DNA of 64,000 nucleotides, from contig JBNRMV010000008.1 of the NCBI GenBank assembly GCA_050309775.1, forward strand, positions 163,970-227,969, read 5' to 3'. Every line of letters begins with the position of its first letter. Within the stretch, counting starts at the first letter, position 1. A program made the position numbers and the translations under genes. Below, one piece after another: positions 51,952 to 60,475 of the stretch. The DNA comes from DTU072 sp050309775 (lineage in GTDB: Bacteria; Bacillota; Clostridia; Christensenellales; DTU072). The notes under the pieces are model-generated. The model saw nothing but the letters and a program-made list of their open reading frames with translations. It was not told the DNA's origin and did no database searches.

Positions 51952-52685
51952 CAAAGGTACCATTGCAACCTGAAAATTTCGAATTGGAAACCAACACGAT
52001 TTGGAGTTTTCCCTACCGGGGCAAGTGGGCAACGCACGATGCAAAATATCGTGGCAACTGGTCTCCGTATATTCCGCGAAATGTGATAATGCGTTATTCT
52101 GCAGAGGGTGACACCATATTAGATCAATTTGTAGGTGGCGGTACGACCTTAGTCGAAGCAAAGCTGACAAATCGAAACATTATTGGCATAGATATAAATC
52201 CCGATGCCGTCGAAATCTCAAAAAGCAAGTTGAATTTTGATTTTGCCAACAATTCAAAGATTGATGTATATCAAGGCGACGCGCGTAAACTTACAAATAT
52301 TGAAGACGAAACAATTGACCTTATTTGCACACATCCACCTTATGCCGATATTATCAAATATAGTGATGATATTGACGGCGACTTATCCCATTTTTCAATC
52401 AAACCTTTCTTGTCGGAAATAAGCAAGGTAGCCGATGAGTGCTACCGAGTATTAAAGAAATGTAAATATTGCGCTATTCTTATGGGTGATACGCGCAAAA
52501 ATGGAATGGTACAACCTCTTGCCTTTCAAACTATGCGGATATTTGAACTTGCTGGTTTCAAAACAAAAGAAATCATAATAAAAGAACAGCATAACTGTAA
52601 AGTAACAGGGTATTGGAAAGCCAACAGTATAAAGTACAATTTTTTGCTCTTGGCGCACGAGTATTTGTTTATATTTAAGAAGTAA
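51948..52685 (+). CDS. Second DNA methyltransferase of the DpnII-type island (N4/N6 type)
   Basis: 245 residues. SAM-binding motif DQFVGGGTTLVEA, then NIIGIDINPDA and motif IV as THPPYAD rather than DPPY. The order of motifs is of the beta group of amino-methyltransferases (DNA methylase N-4/N-6), with THPPY closer to the S/T-x-PPY of many cytosine-N4 enzymes. In DpnII systems a second methylase (DpnA) modifies incoming single-stranded DNA; this could be that partner, but the sequence differs. It is coupled to the nuclease gene by ATGA; the 15-codon longer frame is not preferred. Confidence 0.82.
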   Translation: MTKVPLQPENFELETNTIWSFPYRGKWATHDAKYRGNWSPYIPRNVIMRYSAEGDTILDQFVGGGTTLVEAKLTNRNIIGIDINPDAVEISKSKLNFDFANNSKIDVYQGDARKLTNIEDETIDLICTHPPYADIIKYSDDIDGDLSHFSIKPFLSEISKVADECYRVLKKCKYCAILMGDTRKNGMVQPLAFQTMRIFELAGFKTKEIIIKEQHNCKVTGYWKANSIKYNFLLLAHEYLFIFKK

Positions 52686-52730
52686 ATTGCGAAGGGGATA
52701 ATTATTTATTGAGAAGTTGCCTTTAACTTC

Positions 52731-52752
52731 AAAAAAAGACTATCTTTCGACA
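52731..52752 (+). terminator. Terminator of the restriction-modification operon
   Basis: A-rich 5' arm with GACT..AGTC stem and five T residues; the A-run also allows termination from the opposite strand gene. Confidence 0.75.
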
Positions 52753-52797
52753 GTCTTTTTATTTCTGGCGTTCTTTCTATGAATAGAAATTTACTCC

Positions 52798-54660
52798 TTA
52801 TTTGAGCTCTTTTTTCTTCAATGTCAAGTTGTTGTCTGCTGGGGCGGCGTCAATTAATAGGTCTGCGGCGATTTCGGAGAAAAGGAAGTTCTCTATTATA
52901 TTACCCAAAAGTAATTGCTTGTTTTCGATATAAACGCTGAGGTCGTAGTCGGGAATTAAGCTGTTTTTTAGCATGGGTTTGAGCAGTCGCAAGACTCCTG
53001 AGGCATCTGAGTCAGGGTTTATCGGGAAAGGCAGTTTCTGGACAACCTTCAAAGAAGAAAGTATGCCTATCAGCAATTTGTTATCGACCAAGGGCAGGGC
53101 GTCGTCTTTGAACAGGGTTTCCATGGAGCCAGCAAGGTCGATGTTTTCAAGATTGGGTTGGAACTCCGCAAGTTTTTCAAATAATTGATAATCGGCAATC
53201 ATATAGAGCGCAGAATATATCGAATACTTGACCAGATTGTACTCGGCGCTGTTGGGCGAAGCCTTTTCGTCTCCGAAATAATTTGCTCTCAACAGACCCA
53301 TAAAGACTTCCCATACCGTGTTATAACGCGATGACGGGAGGGTCAGTTCATATTGATTGCAAATTCTCTCTACGGAAAGTCCCGTTTGGTTTTCTTTGTA
53401 TAACGGTAAATCAAAGAATGGCAGCAACATATTGTCCATAATATCTTGAGCAAGCGCCTGCGCATTCTCGTCGGTTTTGTCAATATTCAGATAATTCATT
53501 ATTTTCAAAATGAGATTGACATCGATTTTGTTCAACAACTTATTTCTCATGCTTTGATTGACAAAATTTTCGGCAAAACTCCAAAAGTCGTTTTTTATCA
53601 ATGCCGCCTCTTGCGGTGTGACAAAATCGGGAATAAAATCTTGCGCTATGTAGTTCAGATTTTTTGTGGTAAGTATGTATTTGTTTGCGTATATTTCAAA
53701 ATGGCGTACCGGCATGGGATAATTGGCAAGCGACGCCGTCTCAATGTCATAAATGGTTTGTCCGTCTTTTGTGTAGGTTGTGGCGTCTTGAGAGTGAAGA
53801 TGTCCCGAAAAAATCATTTTCAGTCCGGCGGACAAAAGCGCCTCAGTCACTTTGATGTTGTCGTTTACTTTGCTGTTGTCGGCATTCATTATATTGTCGA
53901 CAAAGTTGCCAAGATGAGGCAGCAGCGGAAAATGTATCATGCCGACAGGAATTTTTTTGTCCTTTTTTGCTTTTGTAATTTGCGATACGCACCAGTCAAG
54001 CAAATCCTGCGTCATGTTCGGGGCATGTCTGTCTGTGACAAAGCCCTCGTCGTTTTTTTCATAAAAAGAACAATCTATGGCTATAAGTCTGTGCTTTTTG
54101 TCAAGTTCGGCAGTATAAGAAAGACTGCTGTCATGACGGGCAAGCGCTTCGCTGTATCCGAATTCTTTATAGATTTCGGCAAACTCCTCTTTGTCTACAT
54201 TTTCTGCCGGAGCGTCGGAGCCGCTTTGAAAGGTATGACTGCGGTTGCTGATGTCATGGTTGCCCGGAATGACAAAAGCTTTTTTTCCGCTCTTTTCATA
54301 CTTGCTGAGTTGTTGGCTGACTACAAGGTGAGAGGCCTTGCCGCCGTCGTCAGTCAAGTCGCCCGATATGAGAAGAATATCGGAGTCATTTTTTATTTGC
54401 TCATCAATAGCCGTTTTGTAGATTGCTTCCGACAAATGAAGCATCTTTTGTCCTCTGCTTGAGTATTCGATAAAGTCTTCAGACAAGACGCCGATTTGTT
54501 CTTCAGCCATGACATGAGTATCGCTCATTATGGCAATGGACAATCTTGGCTTTTGGTTGATGATTATAAAGGTTATGATAGGGAACAATGCCCCAAGCAA
54601 TAATACAACGGCGCAGGTTATGGCTATTATTTTTTTTGTTTTCTTGTCAATCTTTTTCAT
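52798..54660 (-). CDS. Membrane-anchored calcineurin-type metallophosphoesterase
   Basis: 620 residues. One N-terminal helix (about 9-33), then the metallophosphoesterase motifs IMSDTHVM, LLISGDLTDDGG, VIPGNHDISN, GMIHFPLLPH and IFSGHLHSQD. The C-terminal half (about 330-620) is helical with no recognised domain. The enzyme probably works outside the membrane on phosphodiesters or phosphomonoesters. The ribosome site is weak (GGGAAG). It converges with the restriction-modification operon. Confidence 0.85.
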   Translation of the reverse strand: MKKIDKKTKKIIAITCAVVLLLGALFPIITFIIINQKPRLSIAIMSDTHVMAEEQIGVLSEDFIEYSSRGQKMLHLSEAIYKTAIDEQIKNDSDILLISGDLTDDGGKASHLVVSQQLSKYEKSGKKAFVIPGNHDISNRSHTFQSGSDAPAENVDKEEFAEIYKEFGYSEALARHDSSLSYTAELDKKHRLIAIDCSFYEKNDEGFVTDRHAPNMTQDLLDWCVSQITKAKKDKKIPVGMIHFPLLPHLGNFVDNIMNADNSKVNDNIKVTEALLSAGLKMIFSGHLHSQDATTYTKDGQTIYDIETASLANYPMPVRHFEIYANKYILTTKNLNYIAQDFIPDFVTPQEAALIKNDFWSFAENFVNQSMRNKLLNKIDVNLILKIMNYLNIDKTDENAQALAQDIMDNMLLPFFDLPLYKENQTGLSVERICNQYELTLPSSRYNTVWEVFMGLLRANYFGDEKASPNSAEYNLVKYSIYSALYMIADYQLFEKLAEFQPNLENIDLAGSMETLFKDDALPLVDNKLLIGILSSLKVVQKLPFPINPDSDASGVLRLLKPMLKNSLIPDYDLSVYIENKQLLLGNIIENFLFSEIAADLLIDAAPADNNLTLKKKELK

Positions 54661-54813
54661 TCTTTTCTTCCCAAAAAATATTTATGACGCAATGAAGTAT
54701 GCGCTTGCTAACATTATACCATAAGATATCTTTAATAAGTATAAAAAATCACTTTTTTTCATGGAAATGAAATTTTAAGACGGTACGGATTGCGCGCCGC
54801 AACTGAAAAACAA

Positions 54814-54842
54814 TTTACTTTGCCGCCATATTACCTTATACT
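54814..54842 (+). promoter_or_regulatory. Promoter of the TetR gene
   Basis: TTTACT, 17 bases, TATACT, 51 bases before the GTG start. The palindrome seen at the downstream operon is not present here. Confidence 0.55.
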
Positions 54843-54893
54843 ATAAAAAACAGTAAGAAAAGGGCAATTGCAAATCGCAGCAATAGGTGAAGA

Positions 54894-55475
54894 GTGAAAA
54901 AAAGGCAAGAACAAAAAGAGATCAGAAAAAAAGATATTTTGTCATCGGCGCTGTCGCTGTTTTCAAAAAAAGGCTATTCCGCAACAAAGATTGCCGATAT
55001 AGCAAAATCCGTGGGCATGAGCGCAGGCTTGCTGTTTCATTATTTTGAATCAAAAGAAGTGCTGTATAGAGAACTGATTGTGACGGGAATAAAATTTGTC
55101 GAAGAAAAAACAGCTCACCTCATAAAAGAACCTATCGGCTATTTTGAATGCGCCACCGCAATGATAATTGATTTATTCAAGAGCAACATTCAAGCGGCGC
55201 AGCTGTACAAGTTGATTAGAAACTCATTAAAAACCGACGCCTTGCCCGAGCAGCTAAAAGCGTACATAAAAGAGGTTTTTGTAAGTTTTTTGAAATTGAA
55301 TGAAGAAAAAATGATTGCCGGACAATTGCAAGGTACCATAAAGAGCGGTGACCCCAAAGCCTTGACCATGTTGCTTTTTTCCTGTATTGACGGCGTAGCC
55401 GAATCATATCTGATGAATCCCGAACTGCCGTTGCCGCAATCGGAATGGATTGTAGATTTAATAAAGAAACATTGA
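54894..55475 (+). CDS. TetR-family transcriptional regulator
   Basis: 193 residues. HTH domain at 10-55: SALSLFSKKGYSATKIADIA, SVGMSAGLLFHYFESKE; the helical ligand-binding domain follows. It starts at GTG with AGGTGA upstream. The next operon begins 146 bases downstream and its start region holds a perfect palindrome, so this protein most likely represses it. Ligand unknown, perhaps a short-chain acid or ketone given the target genes. Confidence 0.9.
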   Translation: MKKRQEQKEIRKKDILSSALSLFSKKGYSATKIADIAKSVGMSAGLLFHYFESKEVLYRELIVTGIKFVEEKTAHLIKEPIGYFECATAMIIDLFKSNIQAAQLYKLIRNSLKTDALPEQLKAYIKEVFVSFLKLNEEKMIAGQLQGTIKSGDPKALTMLLFSCIDGVAESYLMNPELPLPQSEWIVDLIKKH

Positions 55476-55503
55476 CTACATTGTTTGAAAATACTTCACT
55501 TAA

Positions 55504-55526
55504 GCCGCCTTTTTGGCGGTTTTTTC
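55504..55526 (+). terminator. Terminator of the TetR gene
   Basis: Stem CCGCC / GGCGG with a five-T loop followed by six T residues. Confidence 0.85.
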
Positions 55527-55538
55527 AATTTTTCATTA

Positions 55539-55567
55539 TTGACAAACGATAGCGCAAGTTATATAAT
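55539..55567 (+). promoter_or_regulatory. Consensus sigma-A promoter of the decarboxylase/reductase operon
   Basis: Perfect TTGACA-17-TATAAT, 53 bases before the first ATG. Confidence 0.88.
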
Positions 55568-55573
55568 TATCTT

Positions 55574-55591
55574 GTTGAATATTTATTCAAC
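55574..55591 (+). promoter_or_regulatory. Palindromic operator, likely TetR binding site
   Basis: Perfect inverted repeat GTTGAATA-TT-TATTCAAC covering the predicted transcription start. Position and symmetry fit a TetR-family operator. Confidence 0.7.
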
Positions 55592-55620
55592 CAAATTTTT
55601 CTTACGGAGGTGTATTTAAT

Positions 55621-56481
55621 ATGAAAGTATTAAACGAATTTGACAATACCCTGTTGCAGAATGAAGATAAGTTCACCGATGAGTTTTACAAGAGATTTCA
55701 ACTAACGAAGAGGAAAATTCAGCTGGGCGATGTTATGGAAAAGGAATATTCCTTTCCCACTCTGTATGGCGGTGTGACTTGCGCTCAGGCCATTTATTTA
55801 TGCAGTTATGAAAAAGCCTTGGCTTTGATGCCTCATAAAAAAATAAAACCCGTCAGAATGCCGGGCAATCGGGCTGCGTTGGCTATTTCTTGCTATGAGT
55901 ACAAGGAAGTTATGGGAGTGCCTCCGTACAATGAGATTGCTTTTACCATAGCCGTTGAAGTAGACAAGGAAAAAAGCCCTGTGCTGTTGCCGTTGCTAAA
56001 AAATACCAACAGCGGATTTTATTGCTTTTCCATGCCCGTAACCTCAAGAGAAAACTGTTTGCGCGGCAACTACATTTGGGGATTGCCGAAGGTGGTTGAG
56101 CAGATTGACATTTATTCCGACGGCGATGACTGCGTGATAAAAAGCTATGAGGCGGACGGTACGGAATATTTTTCGCTGAGAGTGCCAAAGAGCGGAAAGC
56201 CGCAGGAGTTTGACGCCACGACATATCTTTTCAGCAAACTAAACGGCAAAATTCTGAAAGCAGAGACCAATTTTAAGGCAACCATGAACATAAACCAATT
56301 TGCCAAGACCTTGTTGTTTAAGTCGGCAAAGCCGAAAAAAGAATATATGAAAATCGGCGACACAAAGAGCGGGCAACTTTTGAAATCACTGGATATTTCT
56401 CCTTTGCCGCTGCAATTCAGATATGCTGAGAATATGACTTCATGCTTTGATTTTTATGACGAAAACTATGTGTTAGAATAA
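55621..56481 (+). CDS. Acetoacetate-decarboxylase-family protein
   Basis: 286 residues. The ADC family core is visible: VPPYNEIAFTIAVEV with a Glu (E105) in the expected place and NYIWGLPKVVEQ with K157 at the position of the Schiff-base lysine. ADC family members act on beta-keto acids or related substrates; this one diverges from classical acetone-forming enzymes. GGAGGTG precedes the ATG. It is first in an operon with a ketopantoate-reductase-like gene ten bases later, under a strong, probably TetR-repressed promoter. Confidence 0.78.
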   Translation: MKVLNEFDNTLLQNEDKFTDEFYKRFQLTKRKIQLGDVMEKEYSFPTLYGGVTCAQAIYLCSYEKALALMPHKKIKPVRMPGNRAALAISCYEYKEVMGVPPYNEIAFTIAVEVDKEKSPVLLPLLKNTNSGFYCFSMPVTSRENCLRGNYIWGLPKVVEQIDIYSDGDDCVIKSYEADGTEYFSLRVPKSGKPQEFDATTYLFSKLNGKILKAETNFKATMNINQFAKTLLFKSAKPKKEYMKIGDTKSGQLLKSLDISPLPLQFRYAENMTSCFDFYDENYVLE

Positions 56482-56491
56482 GGAGTAGATT

Positions 56492-57508
56492 ATGAAAATA
56501 ATAATTATTGGCGCAGGCGGCGCAATAGGAAGCTGTGTAGCCGGCTGGTTAAGCGAAGTAAGTGACGAGATATATCTTTTGGATAAGCCGGAGGTGTCCG
56601 CAGTATTGCAAAAAAAGGGCATCACTTTTTATAAGGAAAATGAAGAAAAAAAGAATGTCAAAGTCAACGTAATAAAGAACATATCCGAAGTGGAAGATGT
56701 TGATTATATTATTGTTGTCGTCAAAAATTACAGTTTGGTTCCCGTAGCCGAAATGATAAAAAAGGATGTAAAAGGAAATCCCATTATCGTTACAATGCAA
56801 AATGGCGTGGAAAATCAAAAAATATTGCCTAATTACTTTGACAAAGTTGTGTATGGCATCATAGAGTTCAACGCTTGGCTGGACGAAGTGGGAGTAGTGG
56901 GCTATCAAAACCGCGGTCCGTTTGTTCTTGGCACTTTGGACAACAGCCTTCAGCAAGAAATGCAAGCCTTGTCGGAGTTGTTCAACAAGAGCGTTGAAAC
57001 AATAATCACCGACAGAATAGTAGATGCAGCATATTGCAAGATGGTCATAAATTTAACCAACTCATTCACCACTTTGGTGGGAATGGGGTACAGAGAACTG
57101 ACGAATCTTCGCGCTTTCAAAAAGATATTGACAAATTCCATGTATGAGGGTGTGAAAATTCTCAAAAAAATGGGAGTCAAGGAGTTCAAGGCTCACACTA
57201 TGCCCAACTGGATGTCTATGATAGCCGGCGCAAAACTCCCCAATTTCATAACTGACGGCATTTTCAAGAAAAACCTTGCAAAGATGGTGTTAAGCAGCAT
57301 GGCGCAGGATATTATTCAACGCAAGGCCGGAGACAGCGAGTTGGAGTCCTTGATAGGCGAGTTTGTCAGACTGGCGGAAAAATATAATGTTGACATACCA
57401 TACAACTGCACGGTATACAGATTGTGCAAAGAAAGATTTTATCAGGACCCGTTTGTGCCGATGACGGAAGAAGAAGTGCTTAATGAGGTCAGGAAGCTGA
57501 CAGAGTAA
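56492..57508 (+). CDS. 2-dehydropantoate 2-reductase (ApbA/PanE)-family oxidoreductase
   Basis: 338 residues. N-terminal Rossmann fold KIIIIGAGGAIGSCVAGWL, then VDYIIVVVKNY and ITMQNGVENQ, and a C-terminal helical domain with the conserved INLTNSFTTL region. It is an NAD(P)H-dependent ketoacid reductase by family; since it is paired with an ADC-like protein and not with pan genes, the substrate is probably a different keto acid. AAGGAG precedes the ATG; a terminator follows. Confidence 0.83.
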   Translation: MKIIIIGAGGAIGSCVAGWLSEVSDEIYLLDKPEVSAVLQKKGITFYKENEEKKNVKVNVIKNISEVEDVDYIIVVVKNYSLVPVAEMIKKDVKGNPIIVTMQNGVENQKILPNYFDKVVYGIIEFNAWLDEVGVVGYQNRGPFVLGTLDNSLQQEMQALSELFNKSVETIITDRIVDAAYCKMVINLTNSFTTLVGMGYRELTNLRAFKKILTNSMYEGVKILKKMGVKEFKAHTMPNWMSMIAGAKLPNFITDGIFKKNLAKMVLSSMAQDIIQRKAGDSELESLIGEFVRLAEKYNVDIPYNCTVYRLCKERFYQDPFVPMTEEEVLNEVRKLTE

Positions 57509-57581
57509 AAAGCCAAGATAATTCATGAGCGCGCAGTTGCCGCTCCAAAGACAAAAAATGCTATATAGGAATAGCAAAGAG

Positions 57582-57607
57582 AAGCAGGTTTGTCCTGCTT
57601 TCTTTTT
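57582..57607 (+). terminator. Terminator of the decarboxylase/reductase operon
   Basis: Stem AAGCAGG / CCTGCTT with a five-base loop and TCTTTTT. Confidence 0.88.
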
Positions 57608-57714
57608 GTTAAGTTGTGAATGTAACATTCAAAAAGCTATATTTGATTGTCATTAAATGCAGCACAGCAACCATGGTTATAGAGAATAAATTTAATTTTA
57701 TTAACGGAATTAAG

Positions 57715-57742
57715 TTGAACTTTTTGGGATTATTGGTATAAT
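57715..57742 (+). promoter_or_regulatory. Promoter of the second InlB-repeat lipoprotein gene
   Basis: TTGAAC, 16 bases, TATAAT, 43 bases before the ATG. Confidence 0.65.
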
Positions 57743-57784
57743 AAATTGATACACAAGATAAATGCAGACAGAAGAGGAGATTAT

Positions 57785-59629
57785 ATGAAGAAAAGCAAAT
57801 TAGGACTTGTTATAGTGATTATTTTGATTGCGCTTGTTTTTACCGGGTGCAATGATTCGAAGCCCTTTCAAATAAATTTTGTTGTAGATGGCAACATTGT
57901 ACATTCATTTGAATTAAATTCGGAAGAGGGGATAACATTACCCGACGAACCGTATAAAGAAGGTCATGAGTTTTTGGGTTGGTATGTTAGCGAGAGCTTT
58001 GAGGGAGAGCCGATAAATAGCAATTCTTTTATAGGAGTGGAGCTTCCCGAAAGCATAACTGTATATGCAAATTGGAAGAACTTAGTCAGTGATAATAGCT
58101 CAACATATACTATCACATTTGAAAGTAATGACGGCTCTTTTGTTGATGCCTTGACTGCCGCTCCGGGAGAAACGATAACGGCGCCCGATGCGCCTACAAA
58201 GAACGGGTTTGATTTTGACGGTTGGTATACCGATAACGGTACATTCAATAACCGTTACACATTTTCTGTGATGCCCGAAGAAAACATAACTCTTTATGCA
58301 AAGTGGTCAACCTCCGCAGTTGAATCAGTTTATGACTTGCGGTATGAAACGAACGATACCTTCGAGGTGACTTCTTCAAGAAGCGTCAAATATAATTTTG
58401 AAGTTGCGGATTTTCTTTTGTTGGAAATATGGATTGTTTCGGACAATTCATTTAATGCGGTACTTATAGGAAGCGAAGGAGAAATAAAAAACTATCAATC
58501 AAACAGGGTTATCGACAGCCATATGCTTGAAAACGGCGGTTATTCATTGGTTATATCAAAGCACGAACAAGATACCGCCGTTACCACAAATGTTTCGCAT
58601 AAAGAAATCATTGAAGACGGAGAGGTGATATTGAATGAAGACAATCCTTTGTGCTTATTAAGGTTTGATATAGATGAAGAATATGAATATATCGTAATGC
58701 CCAGCACCTATTCGGATGATATTTTATACAATGTCTATGATGAAGACCATATTCTTCTTTATGAAAACCAAAAATATGGTACAGTTCATGACTTTGATGT
58801 CGGAGAGTATTACTTTTTATTCCATAGCGCAGATGAGTATACAGGCAGAGTTACCTTAGCAAAGAAGTTACAGGCGCAAAATACAACCAGGGAGAATGCC
58901 GAACCTCTTAGCGGTTCAGCAACAGGCTTTATAGATGTCCCCGATACACAATTATATTATTCTTTCACCGTAGCTGCCGATGGCGACCTTATTTTGGTGC
59001 ACGCATATGCCGAGGACAGCAAGCACATTGTGGTAGAAGTTACTGATTCAAACGGCAAAGCGGTCGTCAGAGCAGGCTTGACAAAAGCAATAAGCCCGTC
59101 CTCACTCCCGGATTTTGATAACGAGGCAAAAGGCGAATATGTGTTGCCCCAAGGAACCTATTATTTGAGAGTGAAATTAGGAACAGGCTTGACAGGATCA
59201 TTTTATGTTTCGGCAGAAGTTCCGCAAATTACTAATACCAACATAGATGAGGAGCATAAGTTATATGTAAATTCCAATACCAATTACTATTTCAAGGTTT
59301 ATGTTGAAGAAAAAACCAGGATCTATTTCAATATTTACAGCGAAGATAAGTATTTCCCTTTTTATTCCGAGACAAAGGAAGTAAACGGAATCAAATATTA
59401 TACAAGAGCATATAGTGCCTCAATGTTTACCGGCGAAAACTATTTTTACGCTGGAGACGGCAACATGCAGATAGGGGGGAGCAGCAGCAATAGTAATATA
59501 ACAGGTAATGTTACTTTAGCTGATGAATATACAGACAAGAGCGACACTTATTATGTTTGCATAAGAGCGTACGCAAATGCAGAGGGCGGAGAGGTATTAT
59601 TGCGAGTAGAAAGTAATACGCCGTCATAA
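57785..59629 (+). CDS. Lipoprotein with two InlB B-repeats
   Basis: 614 residues. Lipoprotein signal with lipobox FTGC, two InlB-type repeats (FLGWYVSESF ... VYANWK and FDGWYTDNG ... LYAKW), then three beta-rich segments of about 120 residues that look alike (each with a YYF or YYLRV core), perhaps pre-peptidase-like or carbohydrate-binding-like domains. Surface protein, probably adhesion-related. GAGGAG lies before the ATG; a 13-codon extension upstream is not favoured. Confidence 0.83.
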   Translation: MKKSKLGLVIVIILIALVFTGCNDSKPFQINFVVDGNIVHSFELNSEEGITLPDEPYKEGHEFLGWYVSESFEGEPINSNSFIGVELPESITVYANWKNLVSDNSSTYTITFESNDGSFVDALTAAPGETITAPDAPTKNGFDFDGWYTDNGTFNNRYTFSVMPEENITLYAKWSTSAVESVYDLRYETNDTFEVTSSRSVKYNFEVADFLLLEIWIVSDNSFNAVLIGSEGEIKNYQSNRVIDSHMLENGGYSLVISKHEQDTAVTTNVSHKEIIEDGEVILNEDNPLCLLRFDIDEEYEYIVMPSTYSDDILYNVYDEDHILLYENQKYGTVHDFDVGEYYFLFHSADEYTGRVTLAKKLQAQNTTRENAEPLSGSATGFIDVPDTQLYYSFTVAADGDLILVHAYAEDSKHIVVEVTDSNGKAVVRAGLTKAISPSSLPDFDNEAKGEYVLPQGTYYLRVKLGTGLTGSFYVSAEVPQITNTNIDEEHKLYVNSNTNYYFKVYVEEKTRIYFNIYSEDKYFPFYSETKEVNGIKYYTRAYSASMFTGENYFYAGDGNMQIGGSSSNSNITGNVTLADEYTDKSDTYYVCIRAYANAEGGEVLLRVESNTPS

Positions 59630-59657
59630 GAGATGGTTCAACAATACCACTACAAGA

Positions 59658-59698
59658 CCCGAGTAGCAAAAATAAAAAGTGCCGCTCGGGCTTTTTTT
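59658..59698 (+). terminator. Terminator of the second lipoprotein gene
   Basis: CCCGAG / CTCGGG stem with a long A-rich loop and seven T residues after the second arm. Confidence 0.7.
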
Positions 59699-59828
59699 AT
59701 ACCATAGAAATTCAATCTTTAAGATAGACTGTTACCCAAAATACTTATCATTTTGACCTGTATTCAAGGTAAATTTTCCCAGAGCATTGAAATTAGAATA
59801 ATTGGTATAATATTGAAAATGATTTATC

Positions 59829-59896
59829 AGAAAACAGCTAACGGCGGGAATCGAACCCGCGACGGCGTCGCAATGCGAGCTTTTCGGCTGTTTTCT
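59829..59896 (-). other. tRNA T-arm-like module inside a 10-bp inverted repeat
   Basis: Perfect arms AGAAAACAGC (59829-59838) and GCTGTTTTCT (59887-59896) enclose 48 bases. The minus strand reads through a tRNA-like T-arm (GCGGG TTCGATT CCCGC). The 28 bases 59836-59863 are identical to 60051-60078 in the tRNA-Thr fragment. No anticodon stem or D-arm can be formed, so it is not a functional tRNA. Confidence 0.6.
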
Positions 59897-59940
59897 TCTG
59901 TTTCGCGAAAACATGCCCCTTGCGCTCGATTGCTCCTTTT

Positions 59941-59964
59941 CCCCATCACACAGGTGTGATGGGG
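59941..59964. repeat. Perfect 11-bp palindrome
   Basis: CCCCATCACAC-AG-GTGTGATGGGG lies between the two tRNA-like fragments. It could be an operator or recombination-arm site; there is no T-tract for termination. Confidence 0.6.
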
Positions 59965-60013
59965 TCCCCGAATACTTAGCATTTGGTAAGGCTCGGTCGC
60001 GTGTCAGTCAATA

Positions 60014-60042
60014 AAAAAGGCTCTCGTGATTGAGAGCCTTTA
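60014..60042 (-). terminator. Terminator downstream of the tRNA-Thr fragment
   Basis: Stem AAAGGCTCTC / GAGAGCCTTT with a six-base loop and T-tracts on both strands; on the minus strand it directly follows the tRNA 3' end, as expected for the original tRNA gene. Confidence 0.75.
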
Positions 60043-60047
60043 TTTAT

Positions 60048-60092
60048 TGGAGCTAACGGCGGGAATCGAACCCGCGACCTCGTCCTTACCAA
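60048..60092 (-). pseudogene. tRNA-Thr(GGT) 3' half, probable attachment-site copy
   Basis: The minus strand reads TTGGTAAGGAC (anticodon loop with GGT and 3' anticodon stem), variable loop, T-arm GCGGG TTCGATT CCCGC, acceptor strand CGTTAGC, then TCCA. The 5' half (acceptor, D-arm, 5' anticodon stem GTCC) is missing: upstream sequence does not pair. Tyrosine integrases usually recombine from the anticodon loop to the tRNA 3' end, so this is the expected product at the distal end of an integrated element. Confidence 0.7.
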
Positions 60093-60295
60093 AACGCCTA
60101 TACCGTTCAAATATCTTTCTAAACTCATAAAAACAGCACTTTCTTGCACTTTTCGGGCGATTTATCTCGCATTTCTTGAAATATCTTTCATAGCTTTCAC
60201 AGCTTTTCTAACTTTTGGTGATATTTTATGCCTTTTTTTATGCCAAAAGTATTATGCCTTCTATATTTCAGATTATATCTGTCTCATAAATATGA
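60093..60295. other. Non-coding stretch next to the attachment-site copy
   Basis: AT-rich DNA with repeated TTTTATGCC words and no frame with start, ribosome site and recognisable product on either strand. I see no RNA gene in it. Confidence 0.5.
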
Positions 60296-60475
60296 GAGAA
60301 TACGAGAGAAGAAGGATATGATGCAGCTTATTCCGAATATTTAGAAAGATATCCAAATGGCACATCAAAAGAAGATTTTACCAAGAATTATAATTCATCG
60401 TTAGGTTTTCTTATTAATGAAAACGACGAAAAACCGCCTAGTCTAAAAAAACTTGCTGTTCAGATAGCTGCGTGA
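60296..60475 (+). pseudogene. Open-frame remnant without a start codon
   Basis: 59 codons encoding a soluble segment (EEGYDAAYSEYLERYPNG, later SLKKLAVQIAA) bounded by stop codons and lacking ATG or GTG with a ribosome site. It is in frame with the integrase fragment that follows after one TGA. Not recognised; possibly a decayed part of the same mobile-element gene region. Confidence 0.4.

Noticed and set aside
49790..52700. Integration of the restriction-modification island at tRNA-Ala
   Set aside because: The tRNA 3' end is not repeated on the right side of the island and no integrase is present there, so tRNA-mediated integration is not supported.
59836..59905. Complete tRNA gene on the minus strand
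   Set aside because: Only a T-arm and part of an acceptor strand are present; no D-arm or anticodon stem can be formed.
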